The notes beneath the pieces were generated by a model. It searched no databases. It was not told the origin of the DNA and was given only the letters and a program-made list of their open reading frames with translations. A stretch of 64,000 nt of DNA, from positions 24,033,923-24,097,922 of the forward strand of contig OX377201.1 of the NCBI GenBank assembly GCA_947396885.1. The letters are read 5' to 3'. This document shows, piece after piece, positions 1-12,089 of the stretch (positions are counted from its first letter, which is position 1; each line of letters begins with the position of its first letter). The position numbers and the translations under genes were made by a program. This stretch comes from Heligmosomoides polygyrus polygyrus (taxonomy: Eukaryota > Nematoda > Chromadorea > Rhabditida > Heligmosomidae).

Positions 1-22
1 TTCTTATATGTCTTGCTTTTTA

Positions 23-240
23 GGGCGCGTGTAGCGCAGTTGGAGGAGGCGCCGGGGTCGGTTAATTGGTACCAGACGTGTCAGGGAAGGATAAAGCGCT
101 GGCTTGCTCATCGGCTGGCCACCGCAAGTCATTGTATGGCCAAATACGCATTCATATCGCCTCCACGACATCCCGTATAAGTAGAATGCGTGGCGCATCC
201 CAGAAGGGATTGAGTAACACCGTCCTTTATCCTTTATCCT
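23..240 (+). mobile_element. tRNA-derived SINE copy, internally deleted
   Basis: Copy of the window's main SINE family. It opens with the A-box-like TAGCGCAGTTGG (seen around 31-42) and ends with the CCTTTATCCTTTATCCT tail. The middle of the tRNA-like head, including the B box, is missing compared with the copy at 20858. It is flanked by a 16-base target duplication, TATGTCTTGCTTTTTA, at 7-22 and 241-256. Confidence 0.8.
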
Positions 241-255
241 TATGTCTTGCTTTTT

Positions 256-304
256 ATTCAGCGGACCCTGCGACTGCGACTAAACGCTCAGGAGAAGAAG
301 AAGA
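256..304 (+). mobile_element. Very short LINE 3' end insertion
   Basis: About 49 bases matching the 3' end of the LINE copy at 57463-58176: both carry GCGGACCCTGCGACTGCG, then AAACGCTCAGGAGAAGAAG. The stub is flanked by ATGTCTTGCTTTTT at 242-255 and again at 305-318, as expected for a severely 5'-truncated target-primed insertion. The left flank is also the right target duplication of the neighbouring SINE. Confidence 0.7.
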
Positions 305-319
305 ATGTCTTGCTTTTTC

Positions 320-1640
320 ATCGATTTGCGTGACTCATGGCTTCTTAATAGATTTTTCTTTCCGTGTGTGGCTCCGACATTATAGAGATTCTCGTGCAGC
401 TTCGTTCAATGAAGAAACGTGTTTTGAGCACAGAATAGAATAGAATTCTTTAGAGTTTGAATATTGTTTGTTTTACATTTCAAAATAAAGATTTCCTAGT
501 AACAGTCTTCAAACCACTCAGGATCGGCTCAATTTCCGCAGATTTTTTTCCAGGATGTCATTGACATGACACTTTTTTCTGCCTGAAGGTGCCACACCTG
601 TATCTGAAATTGTACTCTAAAAAATTTCGAGTGTCGATTGCTAATGCTGACTTTATTGCTTTCCTTAGAATTTTTTTTTTTGAAGATTCGATGACAGAGT
701 CCCAACCAACCTGTGAGTGTCATGTACCGAAAAAAAGAAGGAAGTTGTTCTTCATAAAATCTCTTGCCCTGATTGTTGTGTAGTAAAAAAAAACCTAACT
801 TTGCAGCAATATTCGATATGATTAGAGGGAGGGTTCCGTGTTCAAAATTGTCAATTTTCATGAAAATAAAATTATTTCCTACAAGCAGATGAATATACAG
901 GTGACACTTTGTCACTTGAACCTAGAAATTCTGATCAGTGAAGACGTGAAAACCGTGTTTTTCAGAAACGATCTTCTACATTACCGGGGGTCCTGATTTT
1001 GCATGATTTTCCGAGGAAAAGAAAAAAAGACATCCAAAAAATTGAATCCCCCTAATCATACGGAAAATCGCTGCGCAGGAGCTCGATTTTTTAGTGTATC
1101 ATAATCAAAACTCGAAATTTTACAGGGCAGAACTTCAGAGGCAGACATGCGCCTTCAGGTAAAAATGGGTAAAAATGGACGTCCAAAAAATCTGCAGAAA
1201 ATGAACCGGTCTAGTTGATTTGAAGACAGCCCCAGAATTTTTATTTTTAACCGTACAACAATCAGATTTAAAACCTTAAAGAACTCAATTCTGTGCTTTT
1301 AAAATGCATTCTTCAGTGAACGAAGCTGCGCGAGAACCTCAACGATATCGAAGTACACCTGGAAAGAACAACTTATTAAGAGATACAAACCACTTAAAAA
1401 GCTGAGAAAAATACGAGGCACTCTCCTCTGCCAAAACCAAGGAAGAGTACGATCCTCCCCCTCACCGAAAGAAAAAACGACGCCACAATACGACCCCTTC
1501 GATTCTGATTTTTTTTCTTTTTTTCTTAAGCTTGACCATGATCCACGCTTATTCCACCACCTGTTCCTTCAAACTATCCCAGCTTCTAGCAACACAATAG
1601 TTGTGAGCTCTTGACAAAAGAGCGTTTATTGTGGTTATTA
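320..1640. other. Non-coding stretch, nothing recognised
   Basis: AT-rich sequence with short homopolymer runs. Small open frames on both strands show no family motif or credible splice structure. No gene, RNA or repeat end could be supported. Confidence 0.5.
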
Positions 1641-1653
1641 AAACGCCTTTCTA

Positions 1654-2363
1654 GTGAAGGTTATCGTCGGAGGCGTATTCTACTTCTACGAGTACTTGAC
1701 GACAGACGTAAACGAAGCCGGGCCCATTGAGATCAATGGCACTGCGCTAGTACGAACGACAAACTTCAAGTACCTTGGATCTGCAATTGCGTCTGATGGT
1801 AGTCTCACGTTCGAGGTGAACTCGCGCGTGAGCGCAGCGTGGTCCAAATGGCGCTCGATGACAGGCGTTTTATGCGACAGGAAGATATCGGAACGCCTTA
1901 AATCGAAGATCTATAGAACCATCGTCCGACCAGTGGCGATGTATGGAGCTGAGTGCTGGCCTGCAACCAAGGAGGTTGAGACTCGCCTCAGCGTAATGGA
2001 AACGAAAATGCTGCGATGGACGGCTGGTGTTACGCGTCTGGACCGTATTCGCAACGATGAAATACGCCAGAGGTTTGGTGTCGCTCCAATTGCTGACAAG
2101 TTACGTGAAGCTCGCCTCCGGTGGTATGGCCACGTTCTTCGAGTTAGTGGTGACACTGTTAGGAAGATTGGCCTTAACATAGGTGTGCCCGGAAAACGGC
2201 CTAAAGGGCGGCCGAAGCAGCGTTGGTTTGATACGTTGCATGTGGACCTAAAGGTTGCTGGTATCCATCCCGATCAAGCATTTGATCGCGTAAAGTGGCG
2301 TCACCACACCAGAATAGCGGACCCCGCCTCGAAGCGGGACAAACGCTGAAGAAGAAGAAGAAG
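1654..2363 (+). mobile_element. LINE (RTE-like) reverse-transcriptase 3' fragment
   Basis: An open frame of about 230 codons carries the C-terminal end of a non-LTR retrotransposon polymerase. Visible motifs are FKYLGS, the VRPVAMYGAECW block, [37 protein letters not shown] and a final WRHHTRIADPA. It is followed by a short (GAA)n tail near 2350-2363, typical of these LINEs. The catalytic palm and endonuclease domains are absent, so the copy is 5'-truncated and inactive. The frame at 36948-37437 (-) is the same subfamily; 57463-58176 is a more distant relative. The true 5' junction was not located. Confidence 0.85.
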
Positions 2364-2627
2364 ATGTACAGCTACAGCTACATGATAGCTCGCGAAGCGA
2401 GGATGTTACGATAAAGTTCGGTGGGATCCCGTGCCGTTCACCATTATAAGATCCCTTCAAACCAAAACAACTACATACTTCCATAACTGCAGGTCCATCC
2501 TAATGGGATGGGGATATCGCTAGAAAAGTGTATCGAACGTATGCAAGCTGCCGTCTATCTGCTAAGCATTTGCAAAACACTGTACTTTCATAGATTAGTT
2601 TAGTGTGCTTTCTTGTGCAGTCTAGAA

Positions 2628-2895
2628 TAAGGGACGGCGTTATCTTTTGGGATGCGCCACGTACTCTACTTCTACGTGCTACCGTGGGCGTGATTTGGAT
2701 GCGTATTTGGCCTCTATGGTGAATTGCGATGACCAGCCGATCCACAAGTCACTGTTTCAGCCTTCACAAACTCGCACCTATTCAGCGACCCCGGAGGGAT
2801 GGAGGGCTTGGTTGGCGTGGGTGAAAAACCGGAACCAGGAACCTAATATCGGGTGATCGCGACAGCCGGCACCTCCTCCGACGGCGCTCCACGAA
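2628..2895 (-). mobile_element. tRNA-derived SINE copy
   Basis: Reverse-strand copy, nearly full length: GGGACGGCGTTAT at the tail end, then the GGATGCGCCACG core and CCCCGGAGGGATGG, ending at the tRNA-like head with CGGCACCTCCTCCGACGG. Diverged; no target duplication was identified. Confidence 0.75.
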
Positions 2896-3800
2896 CCCCT
2901 CTTTGCGCAGTAGTTCATTTTGCTCTACCATCCTTGTTCAACAGGTAGAATGAGACATCCCTTCCCACAGTTACAGATCTATCCGCTCGAAATCTAATTC
3001 CGTCAACAGCCCGCGCCGATGTGATTGAAGGACGGGAGTGGCGAGCCTCGTGAAGGTCCCGATGGGAATTGACTTGTACAGTGCTCGTCGTCGCTGGAAT
3101 TTCGACCGAGTTTCCATTTGACTTCCTAAGGTTTTTAGTTGTTTTCTAGTGTTTGGAGTTTAGTTTTTCTTGTAAGGATGGTTCTTCTAGCTGAAGGGAG
3201 GCGGTATTTTCATGCAGGCTTGTAATTTGGCTATGAAGAGCCGATATCTCCGAAATTAGCATTGAACTTCTACTGTGGGTAGTTCGACGCTGCGATTCAG
3301 GTCATCTTTCCAGGCAAACACCTTCTCCTCATCCTCATTTAGCGTTCTTTTCTTATTAGGGAGCCATGTTATACCTATTTTTGTTGCTTCTCGCATTTCA
3401 AAACTACCAAACACGGTTTTTTTGTTGTGCTTGGAGTAGAAATACAAAACGGAGTTTTGCCGTAGTATACCTGAGGCGAAACAGCCTTTAATCTATTGGC
3501 GCTATTTTTTCTTTTTTAGTAGTCTTCTGATAACGTTAAGGATAATCGTCAAAGCAAATGTGGTAGTGTAGCAAGGACGGAAATGTGATTAAGTGAAGGA
3601 AGCGCTAGATGAGGACTAAGAAGGAATGTTTTCTTGGCCAGATAACTTCACCCCGAGTAAATAATGCTTTCCTCTTTCGGTTACTAATCCTGTGTGAGCA
3701 GTTTTGTATACTTGGCTTCAGCGATGAATTGCCTTGTCCGTAATTGAATTGCTTCCTCGTGTAACGTAATATTAGAACAATGATTATTTCACAGATAGGT
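2896..3800. other. rps-11 upstream region
   Basis: About 0.9 kb between the SINE and the rps-11 start. No further gene, repeat boundary or clear promoter motif was recognised. Short open frames here have no family match. Confidence 0.4.
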
Positions 3801-3810
3801 TCTGTTTTAG
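3801..3810 (+). promoter_or_regulatory. Probable spliced-leader acceptor for rps-11
   Basis: The sequence TCTGTTTTAG ends 16 bases before the ATG. It has the pyrimidine-rich tract plus AG expected of a nematode trans-splice acceptor and would leave a 16-base 5' UTR after the leader. Inferred from position and consensus only. Confidence 0.6.
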
Positions 3811-3826
3811 GACCTGGGGATACAAC

Positions 3827-6800
3827 ATGGCTGAACAAGTAGAGAGGGCATTCTTAAAGCAGCCGACGATCAACCTTAACAGTAAGGCTCGCATATTAGC
3901 TGGAAACAAGAAAGTGCCACGATATGTTCGCAATATCGGACTTGGTTTCAAGACTCCACATGAGGTATCTTCATATTCTTCGAATTGATTCTGATTCTCA
4001 CTAATGTTTCTGTGAGTTCAGGCTAGCCAGGGCACTTACATCGACAAGAAGTGTCCATGGACCGGCAACTGTGCCATCCGTGGAAATATTCTGACTGGTG
4101 TGGTGTTGAAGAACAAAATGACGAGAACGATCGTTGTTCGACGTGATTACCTTCACTTTGTCAAGAAGTACCGTCGTTTCGAGAAACGCCATAAGAACGT
4201 GCCAGCTCACTGCTCGCCCGCTTTCCGGTAAGTGGACGAGCTTCTTAAGTTTTCTTCACTTCAGAGTTACCTACGCTGTCCATTTTCTTGGATCGTTCAA
4301 CTTTTCATGTCTAGTTCTTGTATGAACACGTATACTGTAAAAATAGTTTCGCTAAATTGTCTGATATTTTTCGTACGGACATTTTTCGTTGACGCTTTTA
4401 TCTTCGTGCCCTGTTCTTTTCCAGTTCAACCTATGAGGTGCTTTTTATAGAGATATAGGCTTTATGGGGCAGAATTACGAACCTTTGCTTGGCTTCCACC
4501 GTCTCGAATTACGATCGCCATTATTCGGCACCTGCGGCTGCCGCGCCGCGACTTCGCGTGCGGCACATTGCGGCGTTGCGCTTGCTGCGCTGCGCGCTCT
4601 TTTCACAGCACTGCTGCTTCAAGACTGTTGAATCTGCCGCAATGAGAATAACTCCACTCAACAATTACACTCAATTGGTTCTAAGTAGGCTACAATCTAA
4701 CGCTCATTCAAGAAAAGGAGAACGGGTGGCCACGGCACTTTGAGGTGATGCGTATCAGCGGATGCAGCTTTGAACATTATGGATGTCTATTTCCTCCCTG
4801 AAACAAAGTTTGGGAAAAAGGATTACGAAATGTACTTCCACAGACTATTGTCAGGCGGTAATAGATGCGTATTCAGATTACTACACAGACTTGCTGTGGT
4901 CAGCTAAACAAAAATCTGTGCTTTATTTTTCTCAGAGAAATCTGGTACGAATTCACTGCCTTCAGAGCAATAGATGACTAAATTTGCCTGGGTGGGTAAC
5001 GAAATTTGGATCAAACTGAGGTACACGCGACTGCCGGCGCTTCTCTGCATTGTTGCACGCGCCTTTATTCCAGGAATATTTGTTATGCTCTCGCCCCTTC
5101 GTAAAATCAATGCACATATTACCTCCAAGTGTCACTGCGACCTGGTGTGTCCTCTCATTAGTGCAAATATGGGTATAGATTTCTGGTGTGATTGCTGTAG
5201 TATTCGCTGACGATTTCACGAGTAGTCGACGGTTGCTCATGCTTAACAATTACGAACAATCCCTTCGAAAAGGCGATTAGTTGATCATGGACCCAAAGTC
5301 GCTGATTATCTGAGCTGGACTACAGCTATTTTCCCAATACAATATACTGCTGGTTCGAGCTCTTATGGACTGAAATTTCGTACTTCAGTTATCGACCAGT
5401 TAGTCAGCCAGCAAGCAAGGGCGAAAGCCATCATTCTGACAACCGTTGGTAGAGATGCGTAATGTTTTGGTGTAATCCATTGTAATTTCCACCAATGTAG
5501 AGTGAGGTTTATCCCAATGTTCAATTCATGGGTCAGAGTACTTGAGTGTCGATGGATCGCGCGCACGAAACAGCTGAGTCATTGCGCGGCGTGGTTGCGT
5601 CGCGGTAGCCGCCGGTGTCAAATAATTGGGACCTCGAATTACAGCCAAACCATTGGTTAAGAGATTTTCTAGTCTAAGGTTATCAAGCAAGTAGGAGATA
5701 GTGACCCTTTCTGCTTTTTTGATAACGACCACAGACTGGGTACGTATGACAAATATGCGTTAGAAATGAACTCAAAGTCAAATGAAAGGCAGGGCCTGAT
5801 AGGACATTACGAAGCTACTATGTGGCTCCAGGGTCAGCTGATAACGCTGCTGCAAATGTCGCGAAACGCAACATTCCAAGTCTTCCTAAGATGAAGACGG
5901 ACACTTTTCCGGCACAAATAGGCTCGGAGGGGGTCACCTTGTACAAAGTGGTTATCCGGACACATGTATGCCCAACTGCATCGGAAATGGCCTGCCTCAG
6001 TTCACCGCAGGTGTAGGCACGCCAGTGCTGCAAAAAAGATCTAGTTTCGTAGAGCACAGAAAGTTGCATATGGCTGTTCTACATGGTGACCCCCTCCCTT
6101 AGTCTATTTGCGCCCTATGTAGGTGGATATCCCTTGAGCCTACCCAGTGACGGTAGCTTCTAAATTTACGGAATAGTAGCGGTTTACAGTTGTGTAACCG
6201 GTGACGCCCTCGCTGTTTATGTTCCGTTCGCTTTTCTAGTGACAGTTGTGCCTTCTCGTTGCTTGTATGGGTATTATCGATCTGCTTTTGAGATACTGTT
6301 GTAGTCATGGTACCAGCCTTAGCGAGGCGGATGTGTTCCCCCTTCTCAGGTCATGCTTCAAAGCATGAGCCCTAGTTGGAGTGCTTTGAAGTCTCCATAT
6401 ACACCAATGTTTTACAGATTTGTTTAGACCAGGAATAGCTGGTACAGAGGTTTTATAGTGGAATGTTTTTGCTGTCAAAACTCTTGCACCAAGCGGGATT
6501 CGAACTCGCGATCTCTGCCTTCGCGGCAGGATGGTTTGCCACAGGCGCAGTTTGTTCGCACGCAATGTCCGCAATGTGGCAACGACCAATCAGTACTCAC
6601 TCGTGAAATCGGGACGCATCCCACCTGGAAAGCGGCTTCTGGTGGTTTCTCTCGGTTCCATTCCACCTGACGCATCACTTTTGATTGCAGCAAAACACCC
6701 TGTAACAGGGATTATTTATGCTTTTTTCAGGTCTGCTTAGTCTGGTTCTCTTTTCATTACTTTTATATTTGTTTATTTATATATTGTGGGCGTCAAATGA

Positions 6801-9800
6801 CACAGCGAAATACATGAAAAAGCAATGAGAAAGAATTTAAAACGAGACCAACGATAATTCTGCTAACAACAAACAAAGAAGTGAACGCATGTAATGTAGG
6901 GTAAATATAACGGAACTAAAGACTAAGCAATAAACTTGGCGGCATGCTTTTTGAAGGTGGCATAACTAAGAGACCAAGCGGCAGAGCGGAGAAGGCGATT
7001 GAAATTAAAGCGAGTTCTGAGATTGAAAAACGTTGACCTTGCCAAAGATTTAGCATTAGCGGTAGTAAGCTTTATATCTGCTCCCCTGGTAAAGGAGGGG
7101 GCTTGGTTAAAGAACTGAGAAATAGGTAGATTAGATAAGCCCTTAAACATCTTAAACACCATTAAGAGGTCAAGCCTTTTCCTACTTCATATCTCATTGC
7201 TGATAGAACTGGATTGCTGAAAGTTCCAGTTTAAAAACTGCTGCCTGTTGCGACAAGTTTACATAGATGGACGAATGGGAATGTTTTGTGGAAGGAATCC
7301 GATTCCATCCGGCTTTTTCAACCACTATTCCAACCGGGAAAAAGTTTTTTCCGATGTTCTCTTGAGTAGTACACTACTTGAATGTAAAACGGCTTTGCTA
7401 AAAACAACCCGATAGCATAAACGAAGGCACAACACGGCAGGAGTTTCGTTTACTAAGCTCCGATGGAATGTATTGAATCCGGCTGAATCATTTGCAGATG
7501 TCCGATTTGGATATCCCGACCCGAATCATTTAAAATGATTGGGTCTCCGAAATTGTAGTTATCCAATTCGTCGAAGCATCCGGGCCCGCGAAATTCGCGT
7601 TATCTGAATCACTCAATTAATTGAATTAGTTCGAAGAATTTCAATCGGATCCTAGGCATATTCGGCAGTCACCTTATGCCGAGGTCTTTTCTATTTTATC
7701 CTGCGGATATCGCTCAGGGTACACTTCTGAACGCGTCTCTCCCTCCCCAGTCCTAGGAAAACAATTTCTATGTCTATTTCTTGGAGGTGATGCATACATT
7801 TATTTTTATAGAGCAAGATCAAGTGAAAATAAACATCTAGCAGTCCGTCAAGGGGGGGGGGGTGTGAGAGGCGTTGCTTCGTAAGCGTTGTGACTAATTC
7901 AGTTAGTGTTCCTGGCTTCTGCCTGAGTCATGGCTGAATGTGTGCAGTCATGAGACCGTTAATAGCAAAATTGTTGTAAAACAACCAAGACTGGTGGTGG
8001 AGCGTTTAACCATGCAACGCATGCTGAGGTGGGGTTTCTCTGTTATCACAATCACTCGTGTTATCATTTTTCATTCCTGGGATTCACTAATATGGTACAT
8101 ATCAAGTGAAGGGGTTTATCGCCACCAGCACAGTAAAAAATGCTATCCTACCGTAGGTTGTGGTCGGAAAGGCGGATTTTATACTTTCGTCGCGGAAAGG
8201 AGTGGAGTTATCAAAGCTATCGATCGTGCGCGCCTCCCAGTCAATATTAGTACACTTCATAACACCGCGCCGCAAAGTATAAATCCAGCGGAAGTGTTCA
8301 CGCCTAGAAGCGAGTGTATTCAAATCCCGCGATGCACCCATTTTACTTTTTGCCGTCTCTTTGTACAACTGTCTTCGTCGCGTAATTATGTTTTCGTCCA
8401 TTTTTCTTTGGTTGGCGACTTTAGTTCGATTTTTTTTATAAGGCTGCAATTCATTGTGTTTGTTCCCTTTTGGTGGTATAGAAAGGGAAAATATAAAATG
8501 TCCCAGGTAATGAATGAAAATTGTGACTCATTCGTGTACACCATAACGTCCTCCCTATCCTTTGTTTGCCAGATTACACATAATTTGTGTATTCGGTTCC
8601 TCAGAGTGAGCGCGAAGTAGAGTGCGTGCCGTAGATGCTGGATGGGTTCGGATAACTGTTACCCCAAAGTTCTTCTGAGGTAAAGATTCCAGATACTGTA
8701 CTGCCTGGTAGCTTAATGTTGGCTTTGGACTTCCTTGCGGTGGTTAGCTGCCTTTGAGTTTAGTGCATTTTTGCTCAGGCACATTAACCAAGTGTGTAGA
8801 GTCAGCACTTTTATGGTTCCAAGTCAGGAGGTGAGATGTTTCGCAGCATCCGTTCCTTTGAATTCCTTAGACAGCTTCAGCTGGTGACCGCGAGTGTCCA
8901 CACGCATTCAGAGGATCGGAATGTCGCTTCACTGGAGAAGGGAAACTGCCACTTTGTGGTTTCTCGCATCGAACTTCGATTACGATCTCAGGCGTTCGTT
9001 ATCTAGGACCCGTATAATCATTTGCTATAGTGGTGAGAACCTGTTTCTATGTATATACCTGTATATACAGATGTATGTACAGTGTATACATAGTGTATAC
9101 CTACTTATATGCGTATGCACGTATATATGTAGGTACGAGCTGGATATATGTGGATATAAACATCGGCGATAATCCTGCAATATTAGCAACAGGAGTCGGC
9201 CCTTAAGCCTAATGGTATACCTCCACAGGGGAGCGTCAACGGGGTGCAGGTAATCGCGCTGGGTCCCCCTCGCCTGCCCAATCGGCGCAGCCCGCCACAC
9301 CCATTGCAACACGTTCTCACCACAACAGCAACTGGTTGTGTGGGTCCTATATAACGAATGTCTGAGATGGTTCCCATTTTGTGCCGCTGTTGTTTTTAAA
9401 CGAGGGATTAAATTCTACGACTCCGCTCTAGTATTGTCCTAGCATTCCTCTTGAACTACATAGAATGTGTCTTTGATATTAGCATAATCGATGTATGTTA
9501 CAGACTTTTAGAGCCTGAAACGCTCGAAAAACAATGCTAGTTGGCTACATTTCGACATGCCTTCTTGATCTGAAGAATGGCATGCACCTGTCGAAGAAAA
9601 CATGTTTACCGTTTGTGGATTAGGAGAAAGTATTTTTTGGAAACGTTCTTCTCTGGAGATTTCCTCAAAACGTTTTTGTGAATGAAATAGCATTATATTC
9701 ATAGGGCCAGGCAAGCTAGGTATTTTGGTGTGTAGAAGATTTTGGTGGTTCATCTTAAGCGCTGAACTTTGTAATCGATTATCCAGAGTTACAGAACGCT

Positions 9801-10511
9801 CTCCTTTATGTTTTCGTCTTAAAGTATCGGATAAAAGATGGCCTTAGTCAATTCCTGTTTGAGATGCGCCGTGCACTCTCTTTCTGCATATTTCTTGCAG
9901 GCTGACGTAACACGCATTTGGCCCACATAATGACTTACGGTGGCCAACCGATGAGTGTTTTTTCCTTCCCAGAAGAGTTTGGTTCCATTTCACCGACCGA
10001 GCAGGTAGGAAGATGTGTGGTTGCCCTGGTCGAGTCAGTAGTAAGAACAGTCGAGTGCGTATAACGTTTGGCGATCGAAAATATTTGCGATTGGTATATT
10101 ACTCAGAATTGTATCCAATATGTGGCGCGCAATTGTTTTGATCAGCGATTTATTATTGCGCTTGAAATATGTTTTCTTCGCCAAATTTTCTCTTCTTTTC
10201 ACTGAATGAAACAAGTCCCTAGTTTTGTTCATTTCGCTATCATTTATAACCGTGACGTTCTTTTGCCTGGACGACATTCTGATATAAAAGAAGTGAAAGG
10301 CTTCCTGATTTTCAACCTGCAGGCTGTTCTGATCCTTTCTTTATTTTTCTTCTGATATTTTATTGGTACCGAAGATCGACTTTTCAGAGACATCGCCCCT
10401 GGAGACCTGGTTACAATCGGAGAGTGTCGCCCCCTTTCGAAGACGGTCCGGTTCAATGTGCTGAAGTTCCACAAGGCTGGGTCGACGAAGAAGGGATTTG
10501 CCAAGTTCTAA
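3827..10511 (+). CDS. rps-11: 40S ribosomal protein S11 (uS17), three exons
   Basis: Structural protein of the small ribosomal subunit that binds 18S rRNA; cytoplasmic translation. Exons are 3827-3964, 4022-4227 and 10388-10511; the phases close to 155 residues plus stop, the usual uS17 length in animals. Visible motifs are [12 protein letters not shown] and [15 protein letters not shown] in exon 1; [24 protein letters not shown] and [18 protein letters not shown] in exon 2; [17 protein letters not shown] and the terminal KKGFAKF in exon 3. The start is the first ATG after a likely trans-splice acceptor. The first intron is 57 bases; the second is about 6.16 kb and full of mobile DNA, unusual for a highly expressed ribosomal protein gene. 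Identity is firm; expression is not testable here. Confidence 0.96.
4515..5640. repeat. Possible degenerate foldback element in rps-11 intron 2
   Basis: GC-rich segments around 4517-4560 (GCACCTGCGGCTGCCGCGCC) and 5580-5640 (CGCGGTAGCCGCCGGTG, then ATAATTGGGACC) are imperfect inverted copies of each other, about 1.1 kb apart. This suggests an old terminal-inverted-repeat element. Ends are eroded and no target duplication was found. Confidence 0.35.
6484..6560 (-). other. tRNA-like remnant
   Basis: On the reverse strand the segment contains GAGTTCGAATCCCGC, a good pol III B box and T-arm, preceded by a short hairpin CTGCC/GGCAG in the anticodon-arm position. The 5' acceptor strand that should pair with TTGGTGC is not found and the loop lacks the universal T33. 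It is therefore a tRNA fragment or SINE piece, not an intact tRNA gene. Confidence 0.4.
6765..7210 (-). mobile_element. CR1/jockey-type LINE 3' fragment
   Basis: The reverse strand encodes [16 protein letters not shown], then TRGADIKL, then [17 protein letters not shown] and a final [11 protein letters not shown]. This order is typical of the C-terminal end of CR1/jockey-class reverse transcriptases. It lies in rps-11 intron 2, antisense to the gene. The upstream polymerase domain is missing. Confidence 0.6.
7211..9040. other. rps-11 intron interior, unassigned
   Basis: A G9 run lies at 7852-7861. Long open frames on both strands (7940-8620 +, 8102-8449 -) overlap each other and show no recognised domain. 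No RNA gene was identified. Confidence 0.35.
9045..9165. repeat. TA/TG-rich simple repeat
   Basis: Alternating purine-pyrimidine DNA dominated by TATA, TGTA and GTATAC steps, including several short palindromes such as TATATACAGATG and GTGTATACATAG. It lies in rps-11 intron 2. Confidence 0.6.
9838..10035 (-). mobile_element. Diverged SINE copy
   Basis: Reverse-strand match to the SINE core: GAGATGCGCCGTGCACTC, then CGCATTTGGCCCACATAATG, GGCCAACCGATGAG and TTCCCAGAAGAGTTTGGT. The head is poorly preserved. It is about 350 bases upstream of rps-11 exon 3. Confidence 0.6.
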
Positions 10512-10851
10512 ATGTGTTATCACTCTTGTTTGTTGTTGATGAGCTTCGCTCGTGACTCGTAATTTTTTGGATTGTTGAGTCTTGAGAATGAAGTATATTA
10601 TGACGCCTACGTATCCCATGTGATTCGCTGCATTCTGTCGACACGCTATCTGAATGAAATGCTTGCGAAACATAGCCGTAAATTATACATATAAGTGGCA
10701 GGTGTTGTAATGCGGTACCCTCGTGAAGGGTTGTCAGTGCACTTTTCTCGGTGCAATCCTAGCTTCTAGAAGAGCACATCTAAGCGAGCTCCCAGCAAAA
10801 AGAAGCGTAACTAAACAATAGCATATCGAGGTAGACAAACTGCGCCATCCT

Positions 10852-11030
10852 GGGGTCGGATTCATCACGACTTACGTAACTTTAACGGAGAATTGTAAGC
10901 TTATCAGGCGATATGGTGAGCGATAAGCCGCATTGTCTGAGCTTTTAACGCAGCTTATCGCTTACCATATCGCTTGATAAGCTTACAATTCTCCGCTAAA
11001 TTTACGTAAGTCGTTGATGAATCCGGCCCC
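10852..11030. repeat. Foldback MITE, GGGGTCGGATTCATCA ends
   Basis: A 179-base inverted repeat. The left arm opens GGGGTCGGATTCATCACGAC, the right arm closes TCGTTGATGAATCCGGCCCC, and both arms carry GAGAATTGTAAGCTTATC-type sequence inward to a short loop near 10930-10945. The ends match the 50-base palindrome at 62623-62672. No coding capacity. Confidence 0.75.
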
Positions 11031-12085
11031 TGACCGCAAGTTTTCCGGATTATTTCTGAATTTCTAGTTGGGGGGAGGTGTCGGAAAAGGTTTCTTTCTC
11101 CAGGTAATTATGCTAAAGAACAGTATGTACTTTGTCCAATGGATTTTAATAGATAAACATGCGAGGTTGATATAGATAAGACTGGAATCTGGGCAAGAAG
11201 GCCCGAATTCTGCTATTATAATTATCAATTAGGTAATATGGTAATGTAGTTTCGGTCGTTCGTTCCTACTAGCCCTCTGATCCTTCTACTTTAGTAAAAG
11301 GACGTTAGCTAAGCCTCTAGTTTTTGGACGTCTGAGGTCCGTAGGAACGGAAACGTAGGGCGAATGAAGTGCTATAACAGTGTTGACCAGGAGCTTCAAT
11401 GACTATTTCAATAAAACAAGACTTGCCACGATCTAGAAGTGTATGGACCGGTCCCTCACGTTCGGAGCTCTCTTCGACATAATTTTTCTCTTCATTCAAA
11501 TGAAAGTCACTGACAATCAAAGGTTTTAGGTTGATGGAGATCTGAAGTTAGTGAAGCTTTTCAACTGTAGTTTTTGATGGTGAAGATATTCCAGGCCAAC
11601 TTCTAACTGAGCAGTATGTGGCTTTTTATTTATTTATTTATGACGTGGACCGTGGCCACACGGGAAAATACAGTATTGGAATAAAATACCAACGATCCAT
11701 CCAGAAGCAGATAAATTGAGCTGTAGCCTTTAAGTTTTTTGCTCGAACAATTCATTAGGACCAAGTTCACCGGTACATTTTCAATCGTTTACGCCGACGA
11801 GCAAGCCTGTTTGCTGAGAAAGATACAAAACATTCTGCTGTAACTGCGGCCTGCGTCACATATCATAGACTTCGATCAGCACTGGTTCGTCAGCAACTAA
11901 TCGTGGTGCGGTGGTGATAGTCGCCTCTGTGACTGTTGAGCTCATCTGTGCCTATTCACTTTTAGAGGTCAGAATTTTTGCGCAGTTTTAATTCCCTCAC
12001 ATAAATCTTCGAGAAGGGATATGGCACTGTTCTACTTTCATGACCTCAGAAGTCGAAAAAATGTGCCCAAACGTTGGCTATAGTG
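11031..12085. other. Intergenic, little recognised
   Basis: Downstream of rps-11. A TTTA simple repeat lies near 11626-11641 and opens a possible eroded LINE or SINE end. No gene or RNA was identified. Confidence 0.4.
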
Positions 12086-12089
12086 GTTA

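Noticed and set aside
6484..6560. Functional tRNA gene
   Set aside because: T-arm and B box are good but the acceptor stem and T33 are absent.
7940..8620. Open frame of 226 codons, plus strand, in rps-11 intron 2
   Set aside because: No recognised domain, overlaps a minus-strand frame (8102-8449) with equally little support, and no splice context.
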